A stretch of DNA of 64,000 nt. Source: Methanococci archaeon (GTDB lineage Archaea > AGJL01 > Methanococci > Methanococcales > Methanocaldococcaceae). Below the pieces are notes generated by a model that worked only from the letters and a program-made list of their open reading frames with translations, was not told the origin of the DNA and searched no databases. The stretch spans positions 1 through 64,000 of the forward strand of contig JAADDS010000012.1 of assembly GCA_013153845.1 (NCBI GenBank). Direction: 5' to 3'. Each line of letters opens with the position of its first letter. Position 1 is the first letter of the stretch. Position numbers and translations under genes: made by a program. Positions 18,109-27,997 of this stretch are shown piece by piece.

Positions 18109-18252
18109 TTATCCTCTTGGTTCTTTTGCTTTTGGTCTTAAACCTCTATAACCGCATTTTCTACATTTTGTAGCTCTCCAAGGGTTTCTCGCATTACATC
18201 TCATACATATCTTCTTCATAAACATTCTCTTCATGGCTTCTTCGAATGGCAT
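18109..18252 (-). CDS. rpl40e: 50S ribosomal protein L40e
   Basis: 47-aa zinc-ribbon protein found by reading the minus strand: [20 protein letters not shown], then [19 protein letters not shown] and a basic end. The two CxxC pairs and the Asn-Pro-Trp-Arg block are diagnostic. Start ATG 18252 follows GAAGGTGAGAAA. It overlaps the end of tsr3 by 22 bases in another frame. Confidence 0.95.
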   Translation of the reverse strand: MPFEEAMKRMFMKKICMRCNARNPWRATKCRKCGYRGLRPKAKEPRG

Positions 18253-18788
18253 TTTCTCACCTTCAATCTGTTTGAGTTAGAATGTTCAATAAAATCGTTT
18301 TGTATTTCGATAATTTCTGCCGAGTTTTTGGCATTAGAGTATCTTTCTAATAATTCATAATTAACCTTTATAAATGTTTCTGTCCATTTAAAGCATGATG
18401 TTAAATTTAGTGCATCTTCTTTAAAATTGGTGATATAGAGAGAACCGATAAATGCCTCGATTGTAGATAACATGCAGGGTTTTCCATAGTTTACTGGATT
18501 ACATGCAATTAAAAACGGAAGAGATCTCTGATTTTTGAATTTGAACTTTTTAAACATGTTTTCTGCTTCTTTCCATGAGCAATCTAAGGCCGTTATACCA
18601 AATTTTTCCACTAAGGATCTATCCTCTGGAGATAATGCTTTTTCTGCATAAGGGTTTAATATTATTGAGTTTTTTGGTATTTTGTATGGTGTTTTTAACA
18701 ATATTGCTTTGTTCATTCTTGCCATTTTTAAAGATGTGCATTTCTTTGGATTACATTGATTTGCATGATATATAAAAAGTTTTGGCAT
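18231..18788 (-). CDS. tsr3: 16S rRNA aminocarboxypropyltransferase Tsr3
   Basis: Transfers the aminocarboxypropyl group of SAM to a small-subunit rRNA hypermodified uridine. Family motifs: N-terminal [29 protein letters not shown], the [13 protein letters not shown] block and [23 protein letters not shown]. 185 aa from ATG 18788 (site GAGGGTTAAA). Overlap with L40e suggests coupling of ribosome assembly genes. Confidence 0.92.
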   Translation of the reverse strand: MPKLFIYHANQCNPKKCTSLKMARMNKAILLKTPYKIPKNSIILNPYAEKALSPEDRSLVEKFGITALDCSWKEAENMFKKFKFKNQRSLPFLIACNPVNYGKPCMLSTIEAFIGSLYITNFKEDALNLTSCFKWTETFIKVNYELLERYSNAKNSAEIIEIQNDFIEHSNSNRLKVRKCHSKKP

Positions 18789-19079
18789 TTTAACCCTCAT
18801 AAACTTTATGTTCTTGCATTTACCTATTTTTTGTTCTTATCATTTTTTGTCTTGTCTATTTTTAATTTATTTTTAATTTTTATTTTTATAGAACCATATA
18901 CTTCGTAAATAAAGTGATTTTAAATAGTATGCAAAAAATTTTTATAATAATAATATATAATAGATTTGGTAATTTTGAGTTGATCAGTTTTATTTTTATT
19001 TAAATTTAAGTGTTTAATCTATACATTTTATTCAAATATTTGGAATATTTTGAATATCTTATATTGGTGGAGTGAGATA

Positions 19080-19928
19080 ATGAATAAAAATAGGAAAATT
19101 AAATATGCAATAATCTTAGTATCGTTTCTCATTTCAATAACGTGTTATGCCTATTTTTTTCCAGAGATTCAATTTTCAAAAAATAGCAAAGATACGTTAA
19201 CCGTTTATGCATGTGGTGGCTCTACTGAAATGTTAAACAAGGTCGATCAACTCTTTGAAAAGAAATACCACTGCAAGATCAACCTAATTTCCAGTAATAC
19301 AGTTGAGTATCTAAATCTTTTAACACACGTAAAGAAGGGGGATGTTGTAATATCACGATCCACTGAAACGCCAGAATATTTAAGAGATTTAGGGGCGGTT
19401 GACAATTACAGCATAGCTTACTTCACTACTTGGGACATTGTTGTCAGAAGAGGAAATCCAAAGCATATAAAAACGATCAACGACCTGCTGAAACCTGATA
19501 TAAAGGTTTTAACAGCATCTGGAGCGTCTATAAACGAATACGGAATATTTAATCAAAAAAGTTGGAGTTTTGTTTCTGAGTTATATGATAAATCATATAA
19601 GGACTTTAATTGCAGAAGAGCTATGTTAAAATACTTTTTAGATGGATATGGGGATGCCTGCATTGTTGAAGATAGATTAATACACGATCTCCACGTGGAA
19701 GATGATGTTTCAACGATAAAAATTCCTTGGAAGTTTTATTATCTTCAATCAAGTGTTTTCACAATATCGGTATTGAAGTATTCTAAGCATAAGGAGTTGG
19801 ATGAGAAGTATATTGATTTTATCCTCAACAATGATACTGTAAAGGAGATAATGAAGAGTTATGGATACATTCCTGCTAATACAGAAGAAGGAAAATATAT
19901 TTTAAGGAGATATTATGAATCCCAATAG
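19080..19928 (+). CDS. Membrane-anchored extracellular solute-binding protein (ModA-like fold)
   Basis: 282 aa. A single hydrophobic N-terminal segment (about 7-24) without a lipobox, then a type 2 periplasmic-binding fold: strand LTVYACGGSTEML as in molybdate/tungstate-binding proteins, VVISRSTETPEYLRDLGAVD, a middle WDIVVRRGNP and the C-terminal tail in KSYGYIPANTEEG. Four scattered Cys lie in the exported domain. No ABC permease or ATPase gene is adjacent; instead the next gene, overlapping by 14 bases, is a polyferredoxin membrane protein. The ligand is unknown. Start ATG 19080 follows GGTGGAGTGAG. Confidence 0.78.
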   Translation: MNKNRKIKYAIILVSFLISITCYAYFFPEIQFSKNSKDTLTVYACGGSTEMLNKVDQLFEKKYHCKINLISSNTVEYLNLLTHVKKGDVVISRSTETPEYLRDLGAVDNYSIAYFTTWDIVVRRGNPKHIKTINDLLKPDIKVLTASGASINEYGIFNQKSWSFVSELYDKSYKDFNCRRAMLKYFLDGYGDACIVEDRLIHDLHVEDDVSTIKIPWKFYYLQSSVFTISVLKYSKHKELDEKYIDFILNNDTVKEIMKSYGYIPANTEEGKYILRRYYESQ

Positions 19929-20574
19929 TAATAACGCTAAAACTGCGGAAAAAAGTATGAAAGTTGGTATAAAGTCAGTGGTTAGGAGTTATTTATTTTT
20001 ATTGATAAAGTGGACGTTTTTCTTTTTAGTAGTTCCCGGAATTTTTGTGTCTATATTATTCTGCCCCTATGTTATTCCATTTATTTATTGTGATGTCTGT
20101 CCAGTTTATTTTTGTCCAATGAAAATTTTTAGAATTCCTTTTTTGATAGTTGCCTTTTTTTATGTATTATTATCTAAAAAGAGATTCTATACTATCTGTC
20201 CAGCAGGAACTCTTCAGGATGTTATAATTAGCATCAATAAAAAAACATTGAATAGAATTAAATTGCTAAATGTTGTTCAGAGAAATATGTTGAAGGTTGT
20301 TAGGTATATGTTTCTTGCCTTGGCTCTTATTCTTGTATTGATTTTCAACGATCCGAGGTATATAGATCCTTATCATACATTTTCGATAGAGGGATTGATG
20401 TATGAGAATATATTTTATTACATTAGAGTAGCGATAATATTATCAATATTTATCTTTGCATTTTTTATTCCACGATTTTGGTGTAAAATATGTCCTTTTG
20501 GAGCATTAATTTCTCTAATTTATTTAATATATGATAAAATTCATGGATTTATTCGACGTTTAAGATCTACATAG
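19915..20574 (+). CDS. NapH/CcoG-like 4Fe-4S membrane protein
   Basis: 219 aa with about four membrane helices and cysteine motifs typical of NosR/NapH-type electron-transfer proteins: CDVCPVYFCPM after helix 1, TICPAGTLQD near 95 and WCKICPFGALISL near 195. It probably moves electrons across or at the membrane. It overlaps the solute-binding gene by 14 bases, so the two are translationally coupled. No quinone or nitrate system is expected in this methanogen, so the partner is open. Confidence 0.82.
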   Translation: MNPNSNNAKTAEKSMKVGIKSVVRSYLFLLIKWTFFFLVVPGIFVSILFCPYVIPFIYCDVCPVYFCPMKIFRIPFLIVAFFYVLLSKKRFYTICPAGTLQDVIISINKKTLNRIKLLNVVQRNMLKVVRYMFLALALILVLIFNDPRYIDPYHTFSIEGLMYENIFYYIRVAIILSIFIFAFFIPRFWCKICPFGALISLIYLIYDKIHGFIRRLRST

Positions 20575-20890
20575 TTTTAATAATATAGTTTTAATAATTT
20601 AATTATTTAATTGGGTAATTAGTTAATAGGTTGATATGATTTTTTTATATTTTTCTATTTTCATTTTTTATTTTGGCTAAATTGGTCTTTAAATTAGTTT
20701 TTAATTTTTTGAATATAATATATGGTAGATATATATAGGATTATGTAAAAGAAAGAGTTCTTATTGATTTATGATTGATTTATAATTGGGTTATATATTT
20801 ATTATCAATTTATATTTATTATATTATTATCATACTCTTTGCTATTTATCCAACTACTATTTATTGATAAAAACTTAATTGTGGTGGATC
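20575..20890. other. AT-rich intergenic region, no gene seen
   Basis: 316 bases of about 80-85% A+T between the polyferredoxin gene and taw1. It contains short iterations of TTTATATTTATT-type sequence and several TATA-like strings. I see no convincing reading frame, hairpin or GC island. The end (GTGGTGGATC) is the taw1 ribosome-binding site. Confidence 0.6.
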
Positions 20891-21838
20891 ATGATCTCAG
20901 AGGAAATTTTTAGAATTTTAAGAAAGCAGAGGTATCAGATAGATAATCATACTGCTGTGAAGTTGTGCGGATGGGTTAGAAAAAAAATGTTGGAGGATAA
21001 AAATTGTTATAAATCAAAATTTTACGGAATAGAGACGCATAGGTGTATTCAATGCACTCCTTCAGTTATCTGGTGTCAGCAAAATTGTATATTCTGTTGG
21101 AGGGTGTTGCCACAAGACCTTAATCTTGGCCTAAAAGATGCTAATTTAAAAGAGCCAAACTGGGAAGAGCCGAAGGTTGTGTTTGAAAAGATAATTAATA
21201 TGCATAAAAGGATAATTATGGGATATAAAGGGGTTTTGGATAGGGTGGGAGAACAAAAGTTTGAAGAAGCGTTAAATCCGAAACATGTTGCGATTTCTCT
21301 ATCTGGAGAGCCAACATTGTATCCTTATCTTGATGAGTTAATAAAAATATTCCATAAAAGGGGATTTACAACATTTGTTGTTTCAAACGGTATTTTAACT
21401 GAGGTTGTTGAAAAGATAGATCCTACACAACTTTATATATCCTTAGATGCCTATGATTTAGAAAGTTATAGGAGAATATGTGGAGGAAAGAGGGAGTATT
21501 GGGAGTCGATACTAAATACCTTAGATATTTTAAATGAGAAAAAAAGGACATGCATAAGAACTACTTTGATTAGAGGATTTAATGACGACATTTTAAAGTT
21601 TGTTGAGTTGTATGAGAGGGCTAATGCCCATTTTATTGAGTTAAAGTCATATATGCACGTTGGATATTCTCAAAAGAGATTAAAAAAGGATAACATGTTA
21701 GAACATAGTGAAATAATAAAGTTGGCAAAGGAATTAGACAAAAATAGTGATTATGTATTTATAGATGATAGTGAAGAGAGTAGAGTTGCACTTTTACAAA
21801 ACAAAAATAGAAGGATCGATCCAAAAATAAAGGTTTGA
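20891..21838 (+). CDS. taw1: tRNA 4-demethylwyosine synthase
   Basis: Radical SAM enzyme that converts N1-methylguanosine-37 of tRNA-Phe to 4-demethylwyosine using pyruvate. The radical SAM CxxxCxxC appears as CQQNCIFCW (about 62-70), preceded by ETHRCIQCTPS, whose cysteines bind the second cluster; SLSGEPTLYPY and VVSNGILTEVV follow. 315 aa, matching the structurally known M. jannaschii enzyme. ATG 20891 follows GGTGGATC. Confidence 0.95.
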   Translation: MISEEIFRILRKQRYQIDNHTAVKLCGWVRKKMLEDKNCYKSKFYGIETHRCIQCTPSVIWCQQNCIFCWRVLPQDLNLGLKDANLKEPNWEEPKVVFEKIINMHKRIIMGYKGVLDRVGEQKFEEALNPKHVAISLSGEPTLYPYLDELIKIFHKRGFTTFVVSNGILTEVVEKIDPTQLYISLDAYDLESYRRICGGKREYWESILNTLDILNEKKRTCIRTTLIRGFNDDILKFVELYERANAHFIELKSYMHVGYSQKRLKKDNMLEHSEIIKLAKELDKNSDYVFIDDSEESRVALLQNKNRRIDPKIKV

Positions 21839-21989
21839 TTTTGAACCGTTATTCTTATTAAATATTTATTAAATTTATTAAATAGAGATTAAAAGATATT
21901 GGGTGTAATAATATTTAGTTTGTTTAGTTTTAATTTGATTTTATATTTAATTGGTTTAATTTTATAACGAAATTTGGAGGGAGATAGAG

Positions 21990-22205
21990 ATGGCTAAGGT
22001 TAAAAAGATAGAGATAAATGAAACATTTTGTAAGGGATGTGATATATGCATTTTAGTTTGCCCGAGAGGGGTATTTGAAAAATCTAAAAAACTGAATAAG
22101 AAGGGAGTTTACCCGCCAATTCCTGTAAAGCCGGAAAATTGCACATTTTGTAATCTTTGCATTTTACAGTGTCCAGATCAGGCAATATCGATAGATGTGG
22201 AGTAA
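21990..22205 (+). CDS. Two-[4Fe-4S] ferredoxin, KorD-like
   Basis: 71 aa with CKGCDICILVCPRGVFE and CTFCNLCILQCPDQAI, the spacing of the delta subunit of 2-oxoacid:ferredoxin oxidoreductases. It is likely the 2-oxoglutarate oxidoreductase delta chain or a free ferredoxin; the catalytic subunit genes are not next to it. ATG 21990 follows GGAGGGAGA. Confidence 0.8.
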   Translation: MAKVKKIEINETFCKGCDICILVCPRGVFEKSKKLNKKGVYPPIPVKPENCTFCNLCILQCPDQAISIDVE

Positions 22206-22391
22206 GAATCCAATTAAATTTAATTAATTTTTCTAATATGGCATACCTAAACTTTTTAATAAGTAATAATAAAAATAATAAATAATCATAATCAAAAACG
22301 TAATCAAAAAACGCAAAAAATAGTTTATGAACAAATAGCTGAAAATATTAATGAGGGGTATTGATAACAAAAACTGTTAAGAGATGGGACG

Positions 22392-23198
22392 ATGATTCAA
22401 ATAACGGTAATTCAGATAGATAATTACGGACCTTGGACAGTTACACCAAATCCAAGAAGAGAGAGTGATTTACAGGCATTACAGAGTAGATTATATGCTG
22501 ATTTAAATCTGATGTTTGGATCACACAAGGGACTTGTTTTTTACACAAGATTTGACAATTTAATTGCTATAACTAACGGGATAGATCTTCTAACCCATAA
22601 GAGAATACAAGAGAGTATAAGAAATCGTTATCCTTTTACTGTTAGTATGGTTATTGCCTCTGCTGAAACACCTTACGAAGCCCAAAAATTAGCTACCAAA
22701 ACACTTCAGGAATATGGAAGTGCTCAGGATGAAAATAGGAGAGAAGTTTTAGATGTGGCTAATGAATTGGTTATGGATGGGTATGTTCAAATAGCTCACA
22801 TAGATATAAATAACATCACTGGGACTTTGACAGATATTGTAAGTGCATATGACACTTATGTGAACGTTAATAGGGTTAAGTTGGCATTAATGGAAGAGTT
22901 ATTAAATTACAATGCCTTAATGTTTTTTATTGGAGGAGATAACTTTATGTCTCCTTCTAATGGCATGAGTGAAGAGGATTTTATAGATATATTTAATAAA
23001 ATAAATGAAAAATACGGAATCGAGTTGAAGGCAGGAATAGGAATTGGAAAAACTGCCGAGGATGCTTCAAATTTGGCAGATCTTGGATTAGAAAAAATAA
23101 GAGGAAAGGTTGTTAATAAAAACGTATGCACTTTAAGGCAGGATGATTTTTTAGAGTCAAAAATGGGTGTTGGAAAGATATATCATCCACAGGTTTAA
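22392..23198 (+). CDS. gch3: GTP cyclohydrolase III
   Basis: Archaeal enzyme converting GTP to 2-amino-5-formylamino-6-ribosylaminopyrimidinone phosphate, the entry to F420 and riboflavin synthesis. 268 aa. The chain shows the duplicated GGDEF-related palm: N-terminal [11 protein letters not shown] with [14 protein letters not shown], then C-terminal [11 protein letters not shown] with [13 protein letters not shown]. Ends in a GVGKIYHP motif as in M. jannaschii MJ0145. It is followed 10 bases later by the Dus-like gene. Confidence 0.95.
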   Translation: MIQITVIQIDNYGPWTVTPNPRRESDLQALQSRLYADLNLMFGSHKGLVFYTRFDNLIAITNGIDLLTHKRIQESIRNRYPFTVSMVIASAETPYEAQKLATKTLQEYGSAQDENRREVLDVANELVMDGYVQIAHIDINNITGTLTDIVSAYDTYVNVNRVKLALMEELLNYNALMFFIGGDNFMSPSNGMSEEDFIDIFNKINEKYGIELKAGIGIGKTAEDASNLADLGLEKIRGKVVNKNVCTLRQDDFLESKMGVGKIYHPQV

Positions 23199-23208
23199 GG
23201 GGTTAAAG

Positions 23209-23988
23209 ATGGCTGATAAAATTAATAAAATTTTAGAAATGAACAAGTCAAAAAAAGTTGTTTTAGCCCCTATGGCAGGAATCACAGATGGAGAGTTTTG
23301 TAAACAGTTTAAAAACATGTTTGCCATTGCAACGTTGGGAGGGTATAATATAGATCTTACAACATATGAGGCGGGGTTAAAAATAGAGCAAAGAGGAAGA
23401 AAAGAATTTTTAATAGATTTAAATAATTTTAATGAATATATTGTAGATCAAATAAAAAAAGCGAGAGAGAGTAATTCATTAGTATCTGTTAATGTTAGAT
23501 TTTTTGATATTGAGGAGGCATATGAAAGGTTGGAGGTCATTGCAAAGCATGCAGATGTTATAGAGGTTAATTGTCATTGTAGGCAGAGGGAGATAACTTC
23601 TTTGGGGCTGGGTCAGGAGTTGATGCGAGATGTTAAAAGATTGGAGAGGTTTTTAAATGAGATGAATTTGTTAGATGTTCCAATATTTTTAAAGATTCGT
23701 CTAAATTATATTCCAATAGATAAACTAATTAAGAATTTAGATGTAGTTAAAGATTATTTTACTGGTTTACATGTTGATTGTTTCTATCCTGGAAGACCTT
23801 ATGCTGATCTCTCTTCATTAGAAATACTCTCAGATCACTTCAAAGATAAAGTAATAATTGGAAATAATTCGGTTGATTCATTAGAAAAGGCCTTAGAGAT
23901 GTTAAAATATGCTGATTTTGTATCTGTTGCAAGGGCTGTTTTAAATGGGAAAATTGACTGGATAAAAGAGTTTAACAAGATGTTTTAA
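23209..23988 (+). CDS. Dihydrouridine-synthase-like TIM-barrel protein (MJ0144 type)
   Basis: 259 aa with a flavoprotein Dus-like start (VVLAPMAGITDGEFC), ADVIEVNCHCRQREITSLGLGQ in place of the usual Dus VNMGCP motif, FLKIRLNY, and a terminal SVARAVLNGK. It differs from true tRNA-dihydrouridine synthases in the catalytic-cysteine region and lacks the C-terminal RNA-binding domain, so substrate is unknown. Start ATG 23209 follows AAGGGGTTAAAG, 10 bases after gch3; the pair is probably cotranscribed. Confidence 0.75.
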   Translation: MADKINKILEMNKSKKVVLAPMAGITDGEFCKQFKNMFAIATLGGYNIDLTTYEAGLKIEQRGRKEFLIDLNNFNEYIVDQIKKARESNSLVSVNVRFFDIEEAYERLEVIAKHADVIEVNCHCRQREITSLGLGQELMRDVKRLERFLNEMNLLDVPIFLKIRLNYIPIDKLIKNLDVVKDYFTGLHVDCFYPGRPYADLSSLEILSDHFKDKVIIGNNSVDSLEKALEMLKYADFVSVARAVLNGKIDWIKEFNKMF

Positions 23989-23991
23989 GTT

Positions 23992-25185
23992 TTAGGTTTT
24001 ATTTTTTGATTTTTGCTGTTTAAGTTTTTTGAATTCAGAAGCTAACGTGTTGAACATTTCTTTGTTATCTAAGTTTTCAAAGATGGTTATTATATCATAG
24101 ATTATCTTTTTACAGAGGGACTTTGAAAAGTTATCTAAGACATCTTCAATTGGCTTATTTTTATTCTTCAATATATTTTTTGCCTTTTCAAGTTCTTTTT
24201 TTCTTATATTTTCAATATACTGCCCAAGTTCTCGCACTGCATTTTCAAATTCCATTCTATCGAGAAGTTCTTTTAGTTGATCTATCTCTTCACTTATGAT
24301 CATCTCCACTTTTGGAATCTCTTTCAATCTCTTTTTTAAGTTTTCCTCTGCAACTAACTTTAAATCGTCTATTGTAAATAAAAACACATCGGGGAGTTCT
24401 CTAATATCGTCAGTTGTGTCTCTCGGATTTGCAATATCAATAATAACTGTTTTTCCTGCATTTTTTAATCGTTCTTTGTTTAGTATTGGATGTGGGGCCC
24501 CTGTGGCTGATATAACTATATCTGCATATCTTAATGCTTCTTCCAACTTATCAAATTTTATAGCCATTCCTCCGAGTTCTTTTGCTAATTTTTCGGCTTT
24601 TTCATATGTTCTGTTTGCAACTATTATTGCCTTTATATTTTTTTCCTTTAATGCCTTTATCACTAAATTTGCCATTTCTCCAGCCCCAATTAGCAAAACA
24701 TTTTTTCCGTCGAGACCAAAAACTCTTTCAGCCAATTCTACAGACGCTGATCCAATAGATACTCCTCCCTCGTTTATTTTTGTTTCTAATCTGGCACGCT
24801 GTCCTGTATGTATTGCCTTTAAGATGATCTTTTCTAATCTTTTTGATAATTTTCCTTTTTCTTTCGCTTTTAGATATGCATTTTTTAGCTGTCCAAGGAT
24901 CTGGTCTTCTCCTACGATCATTGATTCTAATCCCGAAGCGACCCTAAAAAGATGTTCTATCGCTTTTTCTCCAGATATTATTTCGAACTTTTCTAAGTTT
25001 ATTCTCATCTCTTCAATTTTTTTTTCGTCTAATTTTTCAGTATCAAATATCATCTCAACTCTATTGCAGGTTTGTAATAAAATGGCATCATCGAAATTTT
25101 CATAAAATTTTTCTTCATCTATCCTGAGCTTTTCTAACTCAGAGACGTTATATTTTTTATAATCTGCTTTTAATATTGTTATCAT
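23992..25185 (-). CDS. hemA: Glutamyl-tRNA reductase
   Basis: First committed step of tetrapyrrole synthesis (for cobalamin, F430 and siroheme): reduces Glu-tRNA-Glu to glutamate-1-semialdehyde. Active-site Cys40 is in QTCNRVE; GEDQILGQLKNAY follows near 95; NADPH-binding GAGEMANLVIKAL near 170; and IDIANPRD near 260. 397 aa from ATG 25185 (site GGGAGATA). Convergent with the Dus-like gene, 3 bases apart. It also links to the cobA and cbiT genes in this window. Confidence 0.96.
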   Translation of the reverse strand: MITILKADYKKYNVSELEKLRIDEEKFYENFDDAILLQTCNRVEMIFDTEKLDEKKIEEMRINLEKFEIISGEKAIEHLFRVASGLESMIVGEDQILGQLKNAYLKAKEKGKLSKRLEKIILKAIHTGQRARLETKINEGGVSIGSASVELAERVFGLDGKNVLLIGAGEMANLVIKALKEKNIKAIIVANRTYEKAEKLAKELGGMAIKFDKLEEALRYADIVISATGAPHPILNKERLKNAGKTVIIDIANPRDTTDDIRELPDVFLFTIDDLKLVAEENLKKRLKEIPKVEMIISEEIDQLKELLDRMEFENAVRELGQYIENIRKKELEKAKNILKNKNKPIEDVLDNFSKSLCKKIIYDIITIFENLDNKEMFNTLASEFKKLKQQKSKNKT

Positions 25186-25260
25186 TATCTCCCTTCTAAT
25201 AAATATTTTTAATTTTAATATGTCCAACATTTAGGGGAAAATAATCGTAATAATTTGTTT

Positions 25261-26817
25261 TTAATGACATCTCTTAGAGATTAAATAATTTCCTAACAAC
25301 AAAGCATCAAAATCTGCTTTTAAAAAGCTATTTATTGCATCCTTTTCAGTGCAAACTATTGGCTCTCCATGCAAATTAAATGAAGTATTTAAAACTACTG
25401 GAATATTGATTGAGTCATAAATATATCTTATCATTTCGTAGTATGTTTTGTTTGATTCTTTTTTTAAGGTTTGGGGTCTTGTTGTTTTATCCACATGTAT
25501 AACTCCTTCGATTTCTTTTATCTTATCCTCTTTAACTCTAAATATTTGAGTCATAAATGGGGAGTATCTTGGATTTATTAAATAATCGTCTAAAAATTCA
25601 TAGAGTATTGTTGGAGCAAATGGCATAAACCAACTTCTTTTTAGTTTTTTATTAATTTTTTCTTTATTTTCTTTTGTTGGTAGAGATATGATGCTTCTAT
25701 TTCCCAGAGCTCTTGGACCAAATTCCATTTTTCCTCTTGATAGGCAAACGATTTTATTATCTAAGATCAAGCTTCCAATTACTTCAGGAATGTCCTTTTC
25801 TTCAACGAAATCTATCTTATAATTTTTATAATTTTTAAGTTTATTTTTTAATGCCTCTAAATTTTTTTCTACTTTTTCATTCTCTATCTCATATCCAAAG
25901 TATGTATTTTTAATATTTATTTTATCTATCCTTTTATCTGCCAAACTTGCCCCTAAGCAAAGGCCTTCATCTCCCATAAAAGGTGGAACAAATAAATTAT
26001 ATCTCTCAGCTATCTTTGAGTTTAATTTAACGTTTTGAGCTACTCCTCCAACAAATACAACATTTTCTAAGTTATATTCTTTGGATAGGTTATCAATTGC
26101 CTTTAAAACAACATCCTCCAAAGTTCTCTGAGCAAATTTTGATATTCTAACCTTATCTTCAAAAGAAATATCTTTTTTATTCCCAAGTATATATCTTTTT
26201 AATGTTTTGGTAGCTTCTCTTCCTACAACACCCAAATAGTTCTTAAATGATTTCAACTCTTTTATATAATCGATTACTGTTAAATTTATATCATCCTCTC
26301 CTTCGTAAGAAGATAACGACATAACTTTGCCTTCATCTTCCATTGGTTTAAAACCCAAGAGTTCAGTTATTGATGCATAAAAATCCCCAACAGAGTCGAT
26401 TAAATCACTTTGGGCTATAATTTCCAAGTTATTTTTATTTGCTACGGATGCCAAAAAAGATAATCCATCCCCTCCTCCATCTATTGAGATAACCAACGCC
26501 TCTTTAAAATTAGAGAGTTTAAATAAATATGAATGGGAGATATGATGATAAACATAGAGAAATTTTTTATTTATTCTGTTTTGGAGGTTTTTTAAGTTTT
26601 TTATTCTTTTTCCTTTTCTAAAAACACCTCCAATAGAAACATAATTAATATTCTCGTTGATGTTAATATTATTTAAAATATAATCTACTGATTTTTCTGG
26701 AAAACCCCTCTGATTTTTCTTTCTTGTAAATCTCTCTTCACTCATTGCAAATAAGATTTTATCTTTATCTATAAGGGAAGAACTTGCATTGTGCCCATCA
26801 CAAATTCCCAAGATCAT
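25261..26817 (-). CDS. NodU/CmcH-family carbamoyltransferase
   Basis: 518 aa with the two-domain fold of carbamoyl-phosphate-dependent O-carbamoyltransferases. N-terminal Kae1-like domain: GICDGHNASSSLI, YHHISHSYL (metal-binding His), ISIDGGGDGLS, FVGGVAQNVKLN. C-terminal: RGKMEFGPRALGNRSI, the carbamoyl-phosphate block, and NTSFNLHGEPIV. It modifies a hydroxyl on a sugar or other metabolite not identifiable here. Start ATG 26817 follows TTGGTGTTTTAC, 15 bases after the PIN-like gene. Confidence 0.88.
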   Translation of the reverse strand: MILGICDGHNASSSLIDKDKILFAMSEERFTRKKNQRGFPEKSVDYILNNININENINYVSIGGVFRKGKRIKNLKNLQNRINKKFLYVYHHISHSYLFKLSNFKEALVISIDGGGDGLSFLASVANKNNLEIIAQSDLIDSVGDFYASITELLGFKPMEDEGKVMSLSSYEGEDDINLTVIDYIKELKSFKNYLGVVGREATKTLKRYILGNKKDISFEDKVRISKFAQRTLEDVVLKAIDNLSKEYNLENVVFVGGVAQNVKLNSKIAERYNLFVPPFMGDEGLCLGASLADKRIDKINIKNTYFGYEIENEKVEKNLEALKNKLKNYKNYKIDFVEEKDIPEVIGSLILDNKIVCLSRGKMEFGPRALGNRSIISLPTKENKEKINKKLKRSWFMPFAPTILYEFLDDYLINPRYSPFMTQIFRVKEDKIKEIEGVIHVDKTTRPQTLKKESNKTYYEMIRYIYDSINIPVVLNTSFNLHGEPIVCTEKDAINSFLKADFDALLLGNYLISKRCH

Positions 26818-26832
26818 GTAAAACACCAAAAA

Positions 26833-27552
26833 TTAATCAATTAATGATTTTCCATACTCTTTATATAGCTCTTTTATCAATAAAATTTCTGGATGATTGT
26901 TATCTATATCTATTAAATCCTCAAAATAATTTATTAAAGTTTCCAAAGATTCAAATAAATTTTCATTATTATTACACGCAATACAAAGATAATCACATAA
27001 GCCAATAATTCCCACTCTCCAAGGAAAAACAGCCCCTCTCGATTTTTTGCTAATACCTCTTCTTACTTTAAATTTTTCTAAAATAGTATTGCAACATTTA
27101 TAATCAAAAGTTGTAAAATAATCTGCATTAATTAATATTGCTAATAGATATGACCTAAACTCCCCAACGTTATTATCTCTACCTGAAAATTTAAATAATT
27201 CTTTATTTTTTTCATAGATATTTTTTAACTCGTTATAAATTAGATTATTTTTAGATATTAAATCTAAAATCTCCATTTCTTTATTGAGAGATGCTATTTC
27301 AAAAAATTTATTTTCAATTAGTTCATTAAGAAATTCTAAAAAACTGCTTATGCCAAATCTGAACATTAAAGAGTCATTGATGATTTCATCTTTATTATTT
27401 AAATGTTTCTTCATTTCTTTTTCGAAAGTTTCTTCTTCGATAAAATATTTAACACTAATTAAATTTCCCTTGTCCCTATCACAAGCAATTAATATTAATA
27501 TCGGACATAATACACCCGTATCTAAGACAAATTTTAATTCTTTCTTATCCAA
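26833..27552 (-). CDS. PIN-like domain protein of unknown role
   Basis: 239 aa. The opening FVLDTGVLCPILILIACD fits strand 1 of a PIN nuclease with its first Asp, and NADYFTTFDYKCCN (about 133-145) fits the late acidic strand; an E-rich segment lies at 38-45. The C-terminal third, with several Cys (CDYLCIACNNNEN), is not typical PIN. If a nuclease, it may act on RNA as VapC proteins do, but the length is about 100 aa beyond VapC. Third gene of a tight four-gene run. Confidence 0.55.
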   Translation of the reverse strand: MDKKELKFVLDTGVLCPILILIACDRDKGNLISVKYFIEEETFEKEMKKHLNNKDEIINDSLMFRFGISSFLEFLNELIENKFFEIASLNKEMEILDLISKNNLIYNELKNIYEKNKELFKFSGRDNNVGEFRSYLLAILINADYFTTFDYKCCNTILEKFKVRRGISKKSRGAVFPWRVGIIGLCDYLCIACNNNENLFESLETLINYFEDLIDIDNNHPEILLIKELYKEYGKSLID

Positions 27553-27561
27553 AAAATCACC

Positions 27562-27987
27562 TTATTTTATAAATATTTTTTCTGCTTCTTTTTCGTCTAT
27601 CTCTCCTTCTGCCAATTTTATTGCTGTTTCAATTTTTTTATTTTTCATTTCTAATTTAATTAACCCATTAACAAAAATCTCATGTATAATATCTTTTAAT
27701 TTTACTTTATTTTTTCTATGTTCTGGATTCCTAAGCTTTAAATTCGTTAAAATTATGTCAATTGCTTTATCTTTAACTTTTTCTCTTAAATCTTCGGGAT
27801 ATTTATCGAATATATATCCTATCTTGTAGTTATTAAGATACTCTTCAACGTTCTTTTTAGTATAGGCCAATTGTGGATTTTTATATTCTAATTCTTCAAA
27901 TATGGTTATTGTATCGTTATATTCAGACGTTGTTTTAATATTTATTTCAATTTTATTATATGTTTTATTTTCACATAATAACTTCAT
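27562..27987 (-). CDS. Hypothetical protein, middle gene of the cassette
   Basis: 141 aa, acidic and mostly helical after an N-terminal beta stretch (CENKTYNKIEINIKTTSEY). No family is recognised. It ends 9 bases before the PIN-like gene and begins 10 bases after its upstream neighbour. The C-terminal helix (IETAIKLAEGEIDEKEAEK) resembles a small helical dimerisation unit. The position before a PIN-like gene would suit an antitoxin or partner; that is inference. Confidence 0.5.
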   Translation of the reverse strand: MKLLCENKTYNKIEINIKTTSEYNDTITIFEELEYKNPQLAYTKKNVEEYLNNYKIGYIFDKYPEDLREKVKDKAIDIILTNLKLRNPEHRKNKVKLKDIIHEIFVNGLIKLEMKNKKIETAIKLAEGEIDEKEAEKIFIK

Positions 27988-27997
27988 ACTGCCACCT

